A stretch of DNA of 53,510 bases from Exiguobacterium sp. s124 (GTDB taxonomy: Bacteria > Bacillota > Bacilli > Exiguobacteriales > Exiguobacteriaceae): NCBI RefSeq assembly GCF_018617485.1, contig NZ_JACSKH010000005.1:1-53510 (forward strand). Reading direction: 5' to 3'. The first letter of the stretch is position 1; each line of letters starts with the position of its first letter. This document shows positions 27,874 to 38,716 of this stretch, piece by piece. The translations under genes were made by a program, and so were the position numbers. The notes beneath the pieces are model-generated. The model did no database searches. It was given only the letters and a program-made list of their open reading frames with translations, and was not told the DNA's origin.

Positions 27874-29952
27874 ATGGCAAGAGAATTCTCCCTAAAGAAT
27901 ACTCGTAACATCGGGATCATGGCTCACATCGATGCCGGTAAAACGACAACAACTGAACGTATTCTTTATTACACAGGTCGTATCCATAAAATTGGTGAAA
28001 CGCACGAAGGTGCTTCACAAATGGACTGGATGGAGCAGGAGCAAGAACGTGGAATCACGATCACTTCAGCTGCGACAACTGCACAGTGGAATGGCCACCG
28101 TGTAAACATCATCGATACACCTGGACACGTAGACTTCACAGTAGAAGTTGAACGTTCACTCCGTGTACTTGATGGTGCTGTTGCTGTACTTGACGCTCAG
28201 TCAGGTGTAGAACCACAAACTGAAACTGTATGGCGTCAAGCGACGACATATGGTGTACCACGTGTCGTATTCGTCAACAAGATGGATAAAATCGGCGCAG
28301 ACTTCTTGTACTCTGTGAAGACGCTTCATGAGCGCCTCCAAGCGAACGCTTACGCGATCCAACTCCCAATCGGAGCAGAGGACGATTTCAAAGGGATCAT
28401 CGATCTCGTTGAAATGAAGACTTACATGTACAACAACGACCTCGGTACTGACATCGAAGTTACAGATGGCTTCCCAGCTGATATGGCTGACCAAGCTGAA
28501 GAACTTCGCGGTCAATTGATCGAAGGTGTTGCTGACTTCAACGAAGAGTTGATGATGAAGTACCTTGAAGGTGAAGAGATTTCAATCGAAGAATTGAAAG
28601 CTGCAATCCGTCAAGCGACACTTAGCGTTGAATTCTACCCTGTACTCGTTGGTTCTGCCTTCAAGAACAAAGGTGTTCAGCTCATGCTTAACGCCGTTGT
28701 TGATTACCTCCCATCACCAGTTGATGTAGAGTCAATCAAAGGGATCAACCTCGATACAGAAGAAGAAATCACGCGTGAGCCTTCTGACGAAGCTCCATTC
28801 TCAGCACTTGCGTTCAAAGTTATGACTGACCCTTACGTCGGTAAATTGACGTTCTTCCGCGTGTACTCTGGTACAGCTGAAGCGGGATCATACGTGAAGA
28901 ACTCGACTAAAGGGAAGCGCGAGCGTCTCGGTCGTATCCTTCAAATGCACGCAAACAGCCGTGAAGAGATTCCAATGGTATACGCTGGTGACATCGCCGC
29001 TGCTGTTGGTTTCAAAGACACGACTACTGGTGACACGCTTTGCACAGAGAAAGATAACATCGTTCTCGAGTCAATGACGTTCCCAGAACCAGTTATCTCG
29101 GTTGCAATCGAGCCTAAATCGAAAGCAGACCAAGATAAAATGGGTCAAGCTCTTGCGAAACTCGCAGAAGAAGATCCAACATTCCGCACTGAAACAAACC
29201 CTGAGACTGGTCAAACGATCATCTCTGGTATGGGTGAACTTCACCTTGATATCCTCGTTGACCGTATGCGTCGCGAATTCAAAGTAGAAGCTAACGTTGG
29301 TGCACCACAAGTTGCTTACCGTGAAACAATCCGTGGCGCTGCGAAGATCGATTCGAAATTCGTTCGTCAGTCTGGTGGACGCGGTCAGTACGGTCACGTT
29401 GTCGTAGAATTCGAGCCGAACGAAGAAGGCGCTGGATTTGAGTTCGAGAACAAGATCGTCGGTGGTGTTGTACCACGTGAATACGTCCCAGCTGTTCAAA
29501 ACGGGATTGAAGAAGCTCTCGAAAACGGTATCCTCGCTGGTTACCCAGTAGTAGACGTTAAAGCTCGCCTCGTATTCGGATCGTACCACGATGTCGACTC
29601 GAACGAGATGGCGTTTAAAGTTGCTGCTTCGATGGCGGTTAAACAACTTAAGGACCAAGCGAAAGCTGTCATCCTTGAGCCAATGATGCGTGTTGAAGTT
29701 GTTATCCCAGAAGAATACATGGGTGACATCATGGGTGACGTAACGTCACGCCGTGGACGCGTAGAAGGTATGGAAGCTCGCGGTAACGCACAAGTCGTTA
29801 AAGCGATGATTCCACTTTCAGAAATGTTCGGTTACGCAACATCACTTCGTTCACGTACACAAGGACGCGGAACGTACTCGATGCACTTCGACCACTACGA
29901 AGAAGTACCGAAATCAATTGCTGAAGAAATCGTCAAAAAAGCGAACGGCTAA
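27874..29952 (+). CDS. fusA: Elongation factor G
   Basis: Translocase GTPase. G1 AHIDAGKT (17-24), the [11 protein letters not shown] switch I region, DTPGHVD and NKMDKIG motifs, followed by domains II-V, make a complete protein of 692 aa, equal to B. subtilis EF-G. ATG 27874 follows GGAAGGAG; the open frame upstream to 27802 runs through the palindrome and is not family sequence. It lies in the rpsL-rpsG-fusA-tuf order. Confidence 0.98.
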   Translation: MAREFSLKNTRNIGIMAHIDAGKTTTTERILYYTGRIHKIGETHEGASQMDWMEQEQERGITITSAATTAQWNGHRVNIIDTPGHVDFTVEVERSLRVLDGAVAVLDAQSGVEPQTETVWRQATTYGVPRVVFVNKMDKIGADFLYSVKTLHERLQANAYAIQLPIGAEDDFKGIIDLVEMKTYMYNNDLGTDIEVTDGFPADMADQAEELRGQLIEGVADFNEELMMKYLEGEEISIEELKAAIRQATLSVEFYPVLVGSAFKNKGVQLMLNAVVDYLPSPVDVESIKGINLDTEEEITREPSDEAPFSALAFKVMTDPYVGKLTFFRVYSGTAEAGSYVKNSTKGKRERLGRILQMHANSREEIPMVYAGDIAAAVGFKDTTTGDTLCTEKDNIVLESMTFPEPVISVAIEPKSKADQDKMGQALAKLAEEDPTFRTETNPETGQTIISGMGELHLDILVDRMRREFKVEANVGAPQVAYRETIRGAAKIDSKFVRQSGGRGQYGHVVVEFEPNEEGAGFEFENKIVGGVVPREYVPAVQNGIEEALENGILAGYPVVDVKARLVFGSYHDVDSNEMAFKVAASMAVKQLKDQAKAVILEPMMRVEVVIPEEYMGDIMGDVTSRRGRVEGMEARGNAQVVKAMIPLSEMFGYATSLRSRTQGRGTYSMHFDHYEEVPKSIAEEIVKKANG

Positions 29953-29988
29953 TAACGGTTGTATCGCTAGATTGATTGTTGTAAGCTA

Positions 29989-30034
29989 AGGAGGACGTAT
30001 GTTAAAAGTAACCTACGTCTTCCTAGTTAAATAA
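29989..30034 (+). promoter_or_regulatory. fusA-tuf hairpin holding a Shine-Dalgarno and an 11-codon ORF
   Basis: AGGAGGACGTA (29989-29999) pairs with TACGTCTTCCT (30014-30024), 11 bp with one G-U. After a 1x1 mismatch GTTA (30001-30004) pairs with TAAC (30009-30012) around AAAG. The stem buries an AAGGAGG Shine-Dalgarno and ATG 29999, which opens a tiny ORF, MLKVTYVFLVK, ending at TAA 30032-30034. The spacing is short (4 bases). No T run follows. It could be a leader peptide, a decoy ribosome site or a processing hairpin. Confidence 0.5.
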
Positions 30035-30067
30035 AAAACTAATCGTTTAATAGAGGAGGAATCTAGA

Positions 30068-31255
30068 ATGGGTAAAGAAAAATTCGACCGTTCTAAGCCG
30101 CACGTTAACATTGGTACAATTGGCCACGTTGACCACGGTAAAACAACTTTGACTGCAGCAATCTCTGCTGTACTTTCACGTGCACAAGGTAAAACAGCTA
30201 CTAAGTTCGACCAAATCGATGGTGCTCCAGAAGAGCGCGAGCGCGGTATCACAATCGCAACAGCTCACATCGAGTACGAAACTGACAAGCGTCACTACGC
30301 ACACGTTGACTGCCCAGGACACGCTGACTATGTTAAAAACATGATCACTGGTGCTGCTCAAATGGACGGCGCGATCCTCGTTGTATCTGCAACAGATGGC
30401 CCAATGCCACAAACACGTGAGCATATCCTTCTTTCACGTCAAGTAGGTGTTCCTTACATCGTAGTCTTCATGAACAAAGTTGACATGGTAGACGACGAAG
30501 AGCTCCTCGAACTCGTTGAAATGGAAATCCGTGAACTTCTTTCTGAATACGACTTCCCAGGCGACGACCTCCCTGTAATCAAAGGTTCTGCACTTGGCGC
30601 ACTTAACGGTGAAGCTCAGTGGGAAGAAAAAGTTATGGAACTCATGAACGCTGTTGATGAGTACATCCCAGAACCAGTTCGTGATACAGAAAAAGACTTC
30701 ATGATGCCTGTTGAGGACGTATTCTCAATCACTGGTCGTGGTACTGTAGCGACTGGTCGTGTTGAGCGTGGTGTTCTCCGCGTCAACGACGAGATCGAAA
30801 TCGTTGGTCTTACAGAAGAAACTAAGAAAACTGTATGTACTGGTGTAGAGATGTTCCGTAAGCTTCTTGACTATGCTGAAGCTGGCGACAACATCGGTGC
30901 ACTTCTCCGTGGTGTATCACGTGACGACATCGAGCGTGGACAAGTACTTGCTAAGCCAGGTTCAATCACACCACACTCAAAATTCAAAGCATCAATCTAC
31001 GTTCTTTCTAAAGAAGAGGGTGGCCGTCACACGCCATTCTTCGCGAACTACCGCCCGCAGTTCTACTTCCGTACAACTGACGTAACAGGTATCGTTCACC
31101 TTCCAGAAGGTACTGAAATGGTAATGCCAGGAGACAACATCGAGTTGACGGTCGAATTGATTTCTACAATCGCGATCGAAGACGGTACACGTTTCTCTAT
31201 CCGTGAGGGTGGCCGTACTGTAGGTGCTGGTTCAGTAACAGAAATCATCGAGTAA
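30068..31255 (+). CDS. tuf: Elongation factor Tu
   Basis: Delivers aminoacyl-tRNA to the ribosome. G1 GHVDHGKT (19-26), [13 protein letters not shown] switch I region, DCPGH and NKVD motifs, then two beta-barrel domains; 395 aa. AGAGGAGGAA precedes ATG 30068. It is the last gene of the str operon and is followed by a strong terminator. Codon use is strongly biased, as expected for the most abundant protein. Confidence 0.98.
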   Translation: MGKEKFDRSKPHVNIGTIGHVDHGKTTLTAAISAVLSRAQGKTATKFDQIDGAPEERERGITIATAHIEYETDKRHYAHVDCPGHADYVKNMITGAAQMDGAILVVSATDGPMPQTREHILLSRQVGVPYIVVFMNKVDMVDDEELLELVEMEIRELLSEYDFPGDDLPVIKGSALGALNGEAQWEEKVMELMNAVDEYIPEPVRDTEKDFMMPVEDVFSITGRGTVATGRVERGVLRVNDEIEIVGLTEETKKTVCTGVEMFRKLLDYAEAGDNIGALLRGVSRDDIERGQVLAKPGSITPHSKFKASIYVLSKEEGGRHTPFFANYRPQFYFRTTDVTGIVHLPEGTEMVMPGDNIELTVELISTIAIEDGTRFSIREGGRTVGAGSVTEIIE

Positions 31256-31280
31256 TCGATTGATTCAACTGAACAACTTC

Positions 31281-31311
31281 AAGCAGTCCGCAATATGCGG
31301 GCTGCTTTTTT
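31281..31311 (+). terminator. intrinsic terminator after tuf
   Basis: AGCAGTCCGCA (31282-31292) pairs with TGCGGGCTGCT (31296-31306; one G-U) around ATA and is followed by a T run to 31311. It ends the str operon. Confidence 0.93.
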
Positions 31312-31337
31312 GTGTTTTCCTATGGTCGTGGTAATAT
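31310..31337 (+). promoter_or_regulatory. candidate promoter of the nucleotidyltransferase-fold gene
   Basis: TTGTGT (31310-31315), a 16-base spacer and TAATAT (31332-31337) with TGG extension, 26 bases before the gene. It overlaps the tail of the tuf terminator. Confidence 0.4.
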
Positions 31338-31363
31338 GAAACATACGAGAAAGGAGTGGCGTC

Positions 31364-31873
31364 ATGTTAAAACAGTTGGAGATGATTTGTCGTTTAAACG
31401 GGATCGATTATCGGATTGGCGGTTCGCAACTTTTAAAGCATCATGGAATCGTCGATGTGACCAATGACATCGATTTGTTCGTAGAGCCGGATCAGTTTGA
31501 ACGGTTGGATGAGGTCTTGAGTCGTGCCGGAGAGAAACGGTCATCTGAACCACATGAAGCATACTTGACGACTTACTTTGGGGAGTATGTGTTTGAGGGG
31601 GATGACGTTGACGTCATGTCCAGTTTTCGGATGAAGTGCACAGACGGGATTTATACACATCCTTATATAGAAGGAGAAGGGAACTGGATGCACCTCGAAG
31701 AGTGGGTTGTGCTTTACACAGTCATTGGTCGAGAGGACAAATTGACGCGTTTGGTGCAATATTTCGAGACACATCCCATCAATGCTGGCATCATCCACAC
31801 TTGTTTAAAGCGGGCGCCACATTCGGTCATCGAAGCGGTGACAGAGCGGTTTGGAGAGGTTATGAAACGCTAG
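31364..31873 (+). CDS. Nucleotidyltransferase-fold protein of unknown function
   Basis: 169-aa soluble protein. RIGGSQLL (GGS at 19-21), NDIDLFV (D35 and D37) and a third acidic strand DDVDVM (D83) resemble the active site of the pol-beta/MNT nucleotidyltransferase superfamily, which includes aminoglycoside nucleotidyltransferases and AbiEii-like toxins. I do not recognise the precise family. AAAGGAGTGG precedes ATG 31364. It has its own candidate promoter and lies alone between the str and S10 operons, where B. subtilis has the unrelated ybaC. Confidence 0.75.
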   Translation: MLKQLEMICRLNGIDYRIGGSQLLKHHGIVDVTNDIDLFVEPDQFERLDEVLSRAGEKRSSEPHEAYLTTYFGEYVFEGDDVDVMSSFRMKCTDGIYTHPYIEGEGNWMHLEEWVVLYTVIGREDKLTRLVQYFETHPINAGIIHTCLKRAPHSVIEAVTERFGEVMKR

Positions 31874-31931
31874 GTCGAGTTGACATGGGAGTTCGTTTGA
31901 AAAATAGTTCAATAAAAGAATGAATTTTCTC

Positions 31932-31960
31932 TTGCAAAAGCTCGCGAATCTTGTTACATT
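31932..31960 (+). promoter_or_regulatory. S10 operon promoter 1
   Basis: TTGCAA (31932-31937), a 17-base spacer and TACATT (31955-31960) with TGT extension. It would give a leader of about 285 bases. Confidence 0.65.
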
Positions 31961-32011
31961 AGGGAACGTTGAGCAACTCATCAGACAACCGGCAACTTCA
32001 AAAATCTAATC

Positions 32012-32040
32012 TTGCATTCCATGACCAGATTAGATATAAT
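32012..32040 (+). promoter_or_regulatory. S10 operon promoter 2, embedded in an inverted repeat
   Basis: TTGCAT (32012-32017), a 17-base spacer and perfect TATAAT (32035-32040). The inverted repeat ATCTAATCT (32004-32012) and AGATTAGAT (32027-32035) covers the spacer and touches both elements, so it could be an operator or, in promoter-1 transcripts, a 9-bp RNA hairpin. Confidence 0.65.
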
Positions 32041-32046
32041 GATTAA

Positions 32047-32559
<513 letters not shown>

Positions 32560-32620
32560 TTCTTCATATAGTAGATACTAGCCAGAAGAGACAATTAATT
32601 ATTAACAGGAGGTGTATCTC

Positions 32621-33247
32621 ATGGCTAAAGGAATCTTAGGAACAAAACTTGGTATGACTCAAATCTTCAACGAAGCAGGCGAAGTAGTACCAGTAACAGT
32701 AGTTGCTGTAGAAGGTAACGTTGTTCTTCAACTTAAAACAGTTGACACAGACGGTTACGAAGCAGTTCAACTTGGTTTCGGAGACATCAAAGAATCACGT
32801 CAAAACAAACCATCAAAAGGTCACGCTGCGAAAGCAAACGCGACACCTAAGCGCTTCATCAAAGAGGTTCGTACTTCAGTAGAAGGATACGAAATCGGTC
32901 AAGAGATTAAGGCAGACATTTTCGCTGCAGGTGAATTAGTAGACGTAACAGGTACATCGAAAGGTAAAGGATTCCAAGGTGCGATCAAGCGTCACGGACA
33001 ATCACGTGGACCAATGGCCCACGGTTCGCGCTACCACCGTCGTCCTGGTTCGATGGGTCCTGTCGCTCCTAACCGCGTATTCAAAGGGAAGCTTCTTCCT
33101 GGTCAAATGGGTGGAGAGCGTAAAACAATTCAAAACCTTGAAATCGTTAAAGTTGATGTGGAACGCGGCCTTCTCCTCGTGAAAGGTGCTATCCCAGGCG
33201 CTCGTAAATCGAACGTCATCATCAAAACAGCGGTCAAAGGTAACTAA
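32621..33247 (+). CDS. rplC: 50S ribosomal protein L3
   Basis: Early-assembly protein that reaches toward the peptidyl-transferase centre. [25 protein letters not shown] at the N-terminus and the central RVHGQ-like loop ([22 protein letters not shown]) are diagnostic. ATG 32621 has AGGAGGTG upstream; the frame from 32612 is a slight over-extension. Length 208 aa. Second gene of the S10 operon. Confidence 0.98.
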   Translation: MAKGILGTKLGMTQIFNEAGEVVPVTVVAVEGNVVLQLKTVDTDGYEAVQLGFGDIKESRQNKPSKGHAAKANATPKRFIKEVRTSVEGYEIGQEIKADIFAAGELVDVTGTSKGKGFQGAIKRHGQSRGPMAHGSRYHRRPGSMGPVAPNRVFKGKLLPGQMGGERKTIQNLEIVKVDVERGLLLVKGAIPGARKSNVIIKTAVKGN

Positions 33248-33275
33248 TTAACTGCACGGAAAGGAGGAATTACGA

Positions 33276-33899
33276 ATGCCTAAAGTAGCTTTGCTTAACC
33301 AAACAGGTTCAAATGTTGGCGAAATCGAATTGGCAGAAGCCATCTTCGGAATCGAGCCAAACGAATCAGTACTTTACGACGCAATCGTCATGCAACAAGC
33401 ATCACGCCGTCAAGGTACTCACGATACGAAAGGTCGCTCGGAAGTACGCGGTGGCGGCCGTAAACCATGGAAACAAAAGGGAACTGGTCGTGCGCGCCAA
33501 GGTTCTATCCGCTCACCACAATGGGTTGGTGGTGGTACAGTCTTCGGTCCAACACCACGTTCATACTCTTACAAACTTCCTAAGAAGGTTCGTCGTTTAG
33601 CACTTCTCTCGGCTCTTTCGTCGAAAGTACAAAACAACGAATTCATCGTCCTCGAAGGCCTTGCTTTCGATGCACCAAAAACAAAAGATATGGCTGCTGT
33701 ACTCAACAGCTTATCAGTAGAACGTAAGGCTCTTGTAGTCACAGCGGACTACAATGAGACTATCGCTCTCGCAGCTCGTAACATCCCAGGAGTGACTGTG
33801 ATCGACGCAGCAGGCGTAAACGTTCTTGACCTCGTTGCTAACGACAAAGTCATCTTCACTAAAGATGCGGTTGCGAAGGTAGAGGAGGTGCTTGCATAA
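33276..33899 (+). CDS. rplD: 50S ribosomal protein L4
   Basis: Lines the peptide exit tunnel and, in some bacteria, regulates the S10 operon. The basic tunnel loop is visible as [29 protein letters not shown]. Length 207 aa. AAAGGAGG precedes ATG 33276. Its stop overlaps the rplW start by one base, so the two are translationally coupled. Confidence 0.98.
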   Translation: MPKVALLNQTGSNVGEIELAEAIFGIEPNESVLYDAIVMQQASRRQGTHDTKGRSEVRGGGRKPWKQKGTGRARQGSIRSPQWVGGGTVFGPTPRSYSYKLPKKVRRLALLSALSSKVQNNEFIVLEGLAFDAPKTKDMAAVLNSLSVERKALVVTADYNETIALAARNIPGVTVIDAAGVNVLDLVANDKVIFTKDAVAKVEEVLA

Positions 33900-34180
33900 T
33901 GGCTCAAGCATACGATATCATCAAACGTCCGATCATCACTGAGCGTTCAGTTAGCCTCATGGAAGCTAACAAATACGTTTTCGAAATCGACGTAAAAGCG
34001 ACTAAATCGCAAGTGAAACACGCTATCGAAACAATCTTCAACGTGAAAGTTGCTTCGGTAAACACAATGAACTACAAACCGAAAGCGAAACGTGTCGGTC
34101 GTCACGCTGGTTACACAGCTCGCCGTAAAAAAGCGATCGTAACTCTTGCAGAAGGCAACACAATCGACTTCCTCGGTTAA
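33899..34180 (+). CDS. rplW: 50S ribosomal protein L23
   Basis: Located at the tunnel exit, where it docks trigger factor and SRP. The [30 protein letters not shown]-terminus and [24 protein letters not shown] loop are typical. Length 93 aa. ATG 33899 overlaps the rplD stop; AGAGGAGGTG is inside the end of rplD. Confidence 0.97.
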   Translation: MAQAYDIIKRPIITERSVSLMEANKYVFEIDVKATKSQVKHAIETIFNVKVASVNTMNYKPKAKRVGRHAGYTARRKKAIVTLAEGNTIDFLG

Positions 34181-34214
34181 TTAACTACCTTAGAAGAAAA
34201 GGAGGGAATCCTCG

Positions 34215-35045
34215 ATGGCAATCAAAAAGTTTAAGCCGACCACTAACGGTCGTCGTAACATGACATCTCTCGACTTTGCAGAGATCACAACGAATCGCCC
34301 TGAAAAATCGTTAACTGAAAAGCTTTCGAAAAAAGGCGGACGTAACAACCAAGGTCGCTTGACTGTTCGTCACCAAGGTGGCGGTCACAAGCGCAAATAC
34401 CGTATCATCGATTTCAAACGTAACAAAGATGGCGTTGCAGGACGCGTAGCAACGATCGAATACGATCCAAACCGTTCAGCAAACATCGCACTCATCAACT
34501 ATGTAGATGGTGAGAAACGTTACATCCTCGCTCCTAAGGGCATCAAAGTAGGCATGGAAATCATGTCTGGTCCTGAAGCGGATATCAAAGTGGGGAACGC
34601 TCTTCCACTCGTAAACATCCCTGTCGGTACAACAATCCACAACATCGAGCTTAAGCCTGGTAAAGGCGGTCAGCTTGTTCGTGCGGCTGGTGCATCGGCA
34701 CAAATCCAAGGACGTGACGGCAAGTACGTCATCGTTCGTCTTCAATCAGGTGAATCACGCTTGTTCCTCGGCACTTGCCGCGCGACAATCGGTTCAGTTG
34801 GTAACGAAGAACACGAACTCGTAAACATCGGTAAAGCAGGACGTTCACGTTGGTTAGGCAAGCGCCCAACAGTACGTGGTTCTGTAATGAACCCGGTTGA
34901 TCACCCACACGGTGGTGGTGAAGGTCGTGCGCCAATCGGTCGTTCGGGCCCACTTACTCCTTGGGGTAAACCAGCTCTTGGTCTTAAGACTCGTAAGAAA
35001 AACAAATCGAGCGACATGTACATCCTTCGTCGCCGTAAGAAATAA
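34215..35045 (+). CDS. rplB: 50S ribosomal protein L2
   Basis: Universal protein needed for subunit joining and peptidyl transfer. [19 protein letters not shown] and the C-terminal [21 protein letters not shown] loop with its conserved histidine are diagnostic. Length 276 aa, as in most bacteria. AAAGGAGGG precedes ATG 34215. It is followed by a hairpin before rpsS. Confidence 0.98.
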   Translation: MAIKKFKPTTNGRRNMTSLDFAEITTNRPEKSLTEKLSKKGGRNNQGRLTVRHQGGGHKRKYRIIDFKRNKDGVAGRVATIEYDPNRSANIALINYVDGEKRYILAPKGIKVGMEIMSGPEADIKVGNALPLVNIPVGTTIHNIELKPGKGGQLVRAAGASAQIQGRDGKYVIVRLQSGESRLFLGTCRATIGSVGNEEHELVNIGKAGRSRWLGKRPTVRGSVMNPVDHPHGGGEGRAPIGRSGPLTPWGKPALGLKTRKKNKSSDMYILRRRKK

Positions 35046-35054
35046 TTACTACAT

Positions 35055-35090
35055 GATTCTCGGGCGGTTCGAAAGGGCCGTTCCCGAATC
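35055..35090 (+). promoter_or_regulatory. intercistronic hairpin between rplB and rpsS
   Basis: GATT (35055-35058), CGGG (35061-35064) and CGG (35065-35067) pair with CCG (35078-35080), CCCG (35083-35086) and AATC (35087-35090), with two 2-base bulges. No T run follows. It is the only notable fold in the tight spacers of the S10 operon. Confidence 0.45.
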
Positions 35091-35111
35091 ATTCCAAAGG
35101 GAGGTTCTAAC

Positions 35112-35387
35112 ATGGGTCGCAGCTTGAAAAAAGGTCCATTCGCAGATCACCACTTACTCGCTAAAGTTGACAAACTCAACGAATCTGGTGAGAAGCAAGT
35201 CATCAAAACTTGGTCACGTCGCTCGACGATCTTCCCAGAATTCATGGGTCACACGTTCGGTGTGCACGATGGTCGTAAACACGTACCAGTATTCGTGACA
35301 GAAGACATGGTTGGTCACAAACTTGGTGAATTCGCTCCAACACGCACTTACAAAGGTCACGGATCAGACAAGAAAACGAAACGGTAA
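35112..35387 (+). CDS. rpsS: 30S ribosomal protein S19
   Basis: Small-subunit head protein that contacts S13 and the A-site tRNA region. [18 protein letters not shown] and the [31 protein letters not shown] segment are typical. Length 91 aa (92 in B. subtilis). AAAGGGAGG precedes ATG 35112. Sixth gene of the S10 operon. Confidence 0.98.
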   Translation: MGRSLKKGPFADHHLLAKVDKLNESGEKQVIKTWSRRSTIFPEFMGHTFGVHDGRKHVPVFVTEDMVGHKLGEFAPTRTYKGHGSDKKTKR

Positions 35388-35407
35388 TTTGAGGGGAGGT
35401 CAAATCC

Positions 35408-35740
35408 ATGCAAGCTAAAGCATCAGCTAATATGGTCCGTCTTGCTCCTCGCAAAGCACGTCTCGTTGTAGACTTAATTCGCGGGAAACAAGTCGGCGAA
35501 GCGCTCTCTGTCCTTGCTCACACAAACAAGGCAGCATCGCCAATCGTTGAGAAAGTATTAAAATCAGCGATTGCTAACGCAGAGCACAACTACGATATGA
35601 ACATTGAGAACCTCGTTGTAACAGAAGCTTTTGTCAACGAAGGTCCAACACTCAAACGCTTCCGCCCACGTGCGATGGGTCGCGCAAGCCGCATTAACAA
35701 ACGCACAAGCCACATCCACATCGTGGTAACTGAGAAATAA
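35408..35740 (+). CDS. rplV: 50S ribosomal protein L22
   Basis: Its long beta-hairpin lines the exit tunnel; changes there give macrolide resistance. [23 protein letters not shown] and the hairpin tip [24 protein letters not shown] read as wild-type. Length 110 aa. GAGGGGAGG precedes ATG 35408. Confidence 0.98.
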   Translation: MQAKASANMVRLAPRKARLVVDLIRGKQVGEALSVLAHTNKAASPIVEKVLKSAIANAEHNYDMNIENLVVTEAFVNEGPTLKRFRPRAMGRASRINKRTSHIHIVVTEK

Positions 35741-35753
35741 GGAGGGATATGTA

Positions 35754-36413
35754 GTGGGTCAAAAGGTAAATCCGCACGGTCTTCGCGTTGGTGTTATCAA
35801 AGACTGGGATTCGCGTTGGTACGCTGAGAAAGACTACGCTGATCTCCTTCATGAAGACTTCGTTATTCGTGAATACATCGAAAACAAAATGAAGGATGCT
35901 AGTGTTTCTAAAGTTGAAATCGAACGCGCTGCAAACCGCGTGAACATTTCGCTTCACACTGCGAAGCCAGGTATGGTAATCGGTAAAGGTGGTTCTGAAA
36001 TCGAATCACTCCGTAAACACATTACAAAAATCGCTGACGGAAAACGCGTTCACATCAACGTTGTTGAAGTGAAAAACGCTGACGCTGTTGCGAAGCTTGT
36101 AGCAGAAAACATTGCTCGTCAATTGGAAGGTCGCGTATCATTCCGTCGTGCAATGAAACAATCAATTCAACGTTCGATGCGTACTGGCATCAAAGGGATC
36201 AAAACAGAAGTTTCTGGTCGTCTTGGTGGCGCTGATATCGCTCGTTCAGAGAAATACTCGGAAGGAACAGTTCCACTTCACACACTCCGTGCCGACATCG
36301 ACTACGGAACAGCTGAAGCTGACACAACTTACGGTAAAATCGGCGTAAAAGTTTGGTTATACCACGGTGAAGTTCTTCCAACAAAAAACAACACAGCGAA
36401 AAACGCTGAATAA
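35754..36413 (+). CDS. rpsC: 30S ribosomal protein S3
   Basis: Forms the mRNA entry channel and contributes to ribosomal helicase action. It contains the type II KH domain ([34 protein letters not shown] loop) and a basic C-terminal domain. GTG 35754 is the start: it fits [18 protein letters not shown] and has AAGGAGGG upstream. Length 219 aa. Confidence 0.98.
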   Translation: MGQKVNPHGLRVGVIKDWDSRWYAEKDYADLLHEDFVIREYIENKMKDASVSKVEIERAANRVNISLHTAKPGMVIGKGGSEIESLRKHITKIADGKRVHINVVEVKNADAVAKLVAENIARQLEGRVSFRRAMKQSIQRSMRTGIKGIKTEVSGRLGGADIARSEKYSEGTVPLHTLRADIDYGTAEADTTYGKIGVKVWLYHGEVLPTKNNTAKNAE

Positions 36414-36445
36414 TAAACACTCTTTCAGGAAGGAGGCAACACACT

Positions 36446-36883
36446 ATGTTGTTACCTAAACGCGTGAAATATCGTCGTGTACACCGTGGTAAAATGCGCG
36501 GGAATGCTAAACGCGGCACAACTGTACACTTCGGTGAGTTCGGTCTCCAAGCTCTCGAAGCGAGCTGGATTACAAACCGTCAAATCGAATCAGCACGTAT
36601 TGCAATGACACGTTATATGAAACGTGGTGGTAAAGTGTGGATCAAGATCTTCCCACACAAGCCGTACACTAAAAAGCCTCTCGAAGTCCGAATGGGTTCG
36701 GGTAAAGGTGCTCCAGAAGGCTGGGTAGCTGTAGTTAAGCCTGGCAAAGTAATGTTCGAAATCGCAGGTGTATCTGAGGAAGTGGCACGTGAGGCACTTC
36801 GTCTTGCATCGCACAAACTTCCAGTAAAATGTAAGTTCGTGAAACGTGAAGAAAATGGTGGTGATACGAATGAAAGCAACTGA
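36446..36883 (+). CDS. rplP: 50S ribosomal protein L16
   Basis: Binds near the A site and central protuberance. [24 protein letters not shown] and the [23 protein letters not shown] segment are diagnostic. Length 145 aa. AGGAAGGAGG precedes ATG 36446. Its 3' end overlaps rpmC by 14 bases. Confidence 0.98.
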   Translation: MLLPKRVKYRRVHRGKMRGNAKRGTTVHFGEFGLQALEASWITNRQIESARIAMTRYMKRGGKVWIKIFPHKPYTKKPLEVRMGSGKGAPEGWVAVVKPGKVMFEIAGVSEEVAREALRLASHKLPVKCKFVKREENGGDTNESN

Positions 36884-37073
36884 TCTCCGTCAATCAACAA
36901 CTGAAGAGCTCAACGGTAAAGTGGGCGAGTGGAAAGAAGAACTCTTTAACCTTCGCTTCCAACTTGCTACAGGTCAGCTTGAGAATCCTGCTCGTATCCG
37001 TGAAGTACGCAAGTCGATTGCGCGTGCTAAAACGATTCTTCGTGAACGCGAACTCGGCATCAACAACGGCTAA
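36870..37073 (+). CDS. rpmC: 50S ribosomal protein L29
   Basis: Two-helix protein at the tunnel exit next to L23. [14 protein letters not shown] and the [28 protein letters not shown] signature are clear. ATG 36870 gives the usual 67 aa and starts inside the end of rplP with GGTGGTG upstream; the longer frame from 36846 adds residues absent from the family. Coupled to rplP translation. Confidence 0.96.
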   Translation: MKATDLRQSTTEELNGKVGEWKEELFNLRFQLATGQLENPARIREVRKSIARAKTILRERELGINNG

Positions 37074-37105
37074 TTACATCGGATTCTTGAGAGGAGGTAA
37101 CACTC

Positions 37106-37366
37106 ATGGAACGCAACAACCGTAAAGTGTTCACTGGTCGCGTCGTGTCTGACAAAATGGACAAAACGATCGTCGTCGCAGTAGAAACAAAGGTTCGTCA
37201 TAAACTCTATGGCAAACGTGTAAACTACACGAAGAAATATAAAGCACACGATGAGAACAACGTCGCTAAAGTGGGCGATATCGTTCGCATCGCGGAAACA
37301 CGTCCTCTTTCTAAAGACAAACGTTTCCGTCTTGTAACAGTAGTAGAAGAATCAGTAATCATCTAA
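37106..37366 (+). CDS. rpsQ: 30S ribosomal protein S17
   Basis: OB-fold primary binder of 16S r[35 protein letters not shown] and the [21 protein letters not shown]-terminal strand pattern are typical. Length 86 aa. GAGAGGAGG precedes ATG 37106. Last gene of the classical S10 part; rplN follows after 44 bases with no terminator. Confidence 0.98.
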   Translation: MERNNRKVFTGRVVSDKMDKTIVVAVETKVRHKLYGKRVNYTKKYKAHDENNVAKVGDIVRIAETRPLSKDKRFRLVTVVEESVII

Positions 37367-37410
37367 TAACAGTTCGGATTTATTAAACATCCGGAGGGAG
37401 GTACACTCGC

Positions 37411-37779
37411 ATGATTCAACAAGAATCTCGCTTGAAAGTAGCAGACAACTCTGGCGCGCGTGAACTGTTGACAATTAAGGTTCTCGGTGGTTCTGGTCGT
37501 AAGACTGCAAACATCGGTGACATCATCGTCGCAACGGTAAAACAAGCAACACCAGGTGGCGTTGTTAAAAAAGGTGACGTTGTCAGAGCAGTTGTCGTTC
37601 GTACAAAACGCGGCGCTCGTCGTAAAGATGGTTCGTACATCCGTTTCGATGAGAACGCAGCAGTCATTATCAAAGATGACAAGAGCCCACGCGGCACACG
37701 GATCTTCGGGCCAGTTGCACGTGAACTTCGTGAAAAAGAATTCATGAAGATCGTTTCGTTGGCACCGGAAGTACTTTAA
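37411..37779 (+). CDS. rplN: 50S ribosomal protein L14
   Basis: Subunit-interface protein that contacts the 16S rRNA bridge B8 and binds silencing factor Rsf[29 protein letters not shown] and [23 protein letters not shown] are the family ends. Length 122 aa. CGGAGGGAGG precedes ATG 37411. First gene of the spc part. Confidence 0.98.
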   Translation: MIQQESRLKVADNSGARELLTIKVLGGSGRKTANIGDIIVATVKQATPGGVVKKGDVVRAVVVRTKRGARRKDGSYIRFDENAAVIIKDDKSPRGTRIFGPVARELREKEFMKIVSLAPEVL

Positions 37780-37815
37780 TTTCCAATTTCAATCCTATAA
37801 GGAGGTGCGCAAACG

Positions 37816-38124
37816 ATGCATGTTAAAAAAGGCGATACAGTCCAGGTAATGTCTGGTAAAGATAAAGGCAAGCAAGGGGTTATCCTCAAAGCTATGCCAA
37901 GCAAAAACCGCGTAGTGGTTGAAGGCGTAAACGTGATGAAAAAACACTCTAAACCTTCACAAGCGAATCCACAAGGCGGGATCCTTGAGATCGAAGCACC
38001 AATTCACGTCTCGAACGTAATGCCACTCGACCCTAAAACTGGCAAACCAACTCGCGTTGGTTTCAAAGTAGTCGATGGTAAAAAAGTTCGTGTCGCGAAA
38101 TCGGGCGAATCACTCGATAAATAA
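37816..38124 (+). CDS. rplX: 50S ribosomal protein L24
   Basis: Assembly initiator with a KOW motif ([23 protein letters not shown], residues about 4-26). The [25 protein letters not shown] stretch is conserved. Length 102 aa. AAGGAGGTG precedes ATG 37816. Confidence 0.98.
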   Translation: MHVKKGDTVQVMSGKDKGKQGVILKAMPSKNRVVVEGVNVMKKHSKPSQANPQGGILEIEAPIHVSNVMPLDPKTGKPTRVGFKVVDGKKVRVAKSGESLDK

Positions 38125-38156
38125 GAAGAACGTGACGAAAGGAGGTCCATTCGACT

Positions 38157-38696
38157 ATGAACCGTTTGCAAGAGAAGTATAAAAGCGACATCGTGAAAGC
38201 GATGATGGATAAATTCAACTATGACTCGGTCATGCAAGTACCGAAAATCGAAAAGATCGTCATCAACATGGGTGTAGGTGATGCTGTTTCGAACTCGAAA
38301 GCACTTGACATGGCAGTTGAAGAATTAACAATTCTTTCAGGTCAAAAACCACTCGTAACGAAAGCGAAGAAATCAATCGCTGGTTTCAAGCTTCGTGAAG
38401 GTATGCCAATCGGTGCGAAGGTTACACTTCGTGGCGAGCGTATGTACGATTTCCTCGACAAATTGGTAACTGTTTCACTTCCACGTGTACGTGACTTCCG
38501 CGGTGTATCGAAGAAAGCATTCGACGGACGCGGTAACTACACGCTTGGCGTGAAAGAGCAACTTATTTTCCCTGAAATCGATTACGATAAAGTATCTAAA
38601 GTACGCGGTATGGACATCGTTGTTGTTACAACAGCAAACACAGACGAAGAAGCACGTGAATTGCTCACACTTCTCGGTATGCCATTCCAAAAATAA
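38157..38696 (+). CDS. rplE: 50S ribosomal protein L5
   Basis: Binds 5S rRNA and the central protuberance. [28 protein letters not shown], the [33 protein letters not shown] segment and the C-terminal [15 protein letters not shown] are diagnostic. Length 179 aa, as in B. subtilis. AAAGGAGGTC precedes ATG 38157. Next gene is an unusual S14. Confidence 0.98.
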   Translation: MNRLQEKYKSDIVKAMMDKFNYDSVMQVPKIEKIVINMGVGDAVSNSKALDMAVEELTILSGQKPLVTKAKKSIAGFKLREGMPIGAKVTLRGERMYDFLDKLVTVSLPRVRDFRGVSKKAFDGRGNYTLGVKEQLIFPEIDYDKVSKVRGMDIVVVTTANTDEEARELLTLLGMPFQK

Positions 38697-38716
38697 TCTA
38701 GAGGGAGGTCGACAAC

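Noticed and set aside
29071-29658. 195-aa open frame on the minus strand inside fusA
   Set aside because: It is a codon-bias shadow of fusA: no ribosome site, no family resemblance, and the overlapping plus-strand gene is certain.
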